64,000 bases of DNA from assembly GCF_009684755.1 (NCBI RefSeq), contig NZ_BLBC01000008.1:62001-126000 (forward strand), given 5' to 3'. The translations under genes and the position numbers were made by a program. Source of the DNA: Capnocytophaga felis (GTDB taxonomy: Bacteria; Bacteroidota; Bacteroidia; Flavobacteriales; Flavobacteriaceae). Position 1 is the first letter of the stretch; each line of letters opens with the position of its first letter. The notes under the pieces were generated by a model. The model was not told the origin of the DNA. It made no database searches and saw only the letters and a list, made by a program, of their open reading frames with translations. Positions 63,956-64,000 of this stretch are shown here, one piece after another.

Positions 63956-64000
63956 ATCGGATAATATTGATTTACAATTTGTTGATAATTAAATTAATGC

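Overview
This AT-rich window carries the gene content of a Flavobacteriaceae chromosome and fits Capnocytophaga best. The evidence is three SusC/SusD outer-membrane pairs, TonB-dependent receptors with N-terminal carboxypeptidase-like domains, a type III pantothenate kinase, atpD-atpC split from the rest of the ATP synthase operon, a fused glycogen synthase/phosphorylase, and promoters of the Bacteroidota type (TTTG, about 19 bases, TAnnTTTG) with no Shine-Dalgarno sites. The genus is inferred from memory of gene families, not from a search.

Layout. 1-7249 (minus strand) is a polysaccharide-utilisation-like operon: SusC, SusD, a GH18-like lipoprotein that lacks the catalytic acid, a DUF1735/LamG lipoprotein and the start of a further lipoprotein. 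It resembles systems that capture and deglycosylate host N-glycoproteins. 7427-13771 (plus) holds coaX, an outer-membrane barrel protein, a TPR protein, lptC, a small membrane protein, an IPExxxVDY-type protein and pyk. 13801-17435 has a DUF2059 protein, a DUF4139 protein, a four-helix membrane protein and pdxJ. 17491-25716 has a very large alpha-2-macroglobulin-like lipoprotein with an intact thioester motif and a TonB-dependent receptor. 25722-30830 (minus) is a SusC/SusD pair without enzymes. 30909-35488 (minus) has uvrC and a thiL/ABC-transporter operon.

35760-42392 (plus) has atpDC, recA, two lipocalin-like lipoproteins with duplicated promoter and signal-peptide sequence, and aspS. 42490-42825 is a non-coding tandem repeat with a 42-bp period. 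It precedes a DUF6261 gene and an ECF sigma / putative anti-sigma / outer-membrane protein operon (43001-46601). Then follow dtd, a TatD-family hydrolase, tRNA-Phe and the glycogen synthase-phosphorylase fusion. 52528-58036 (minus) has a nitroreductase and a third SusC/SusD pair. The SusC gene there contains a run of nine G inside its coding sequence, and a one-base change either way gives an immediate stop, so it looks like a phase-variable surface importer. 58248-63955 has ribE (plus), then on the minus strand a UbiA-type prenyltransferase, a DPP4-type S9 peptidase, a DUF6787-like protein, nadK and a CBS-domain protein.

Together the window mixes housekeeping genes (energy, cofactors, translation, repair) with envelope functions for capturing and importing macromolecules. 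The most notable points are the G9 switch in the third SusC, the 42-bp repeat array, the duplicated lipoprotein leader, and the GH18-like protein with a lost catalytic residue in the glycan operon.
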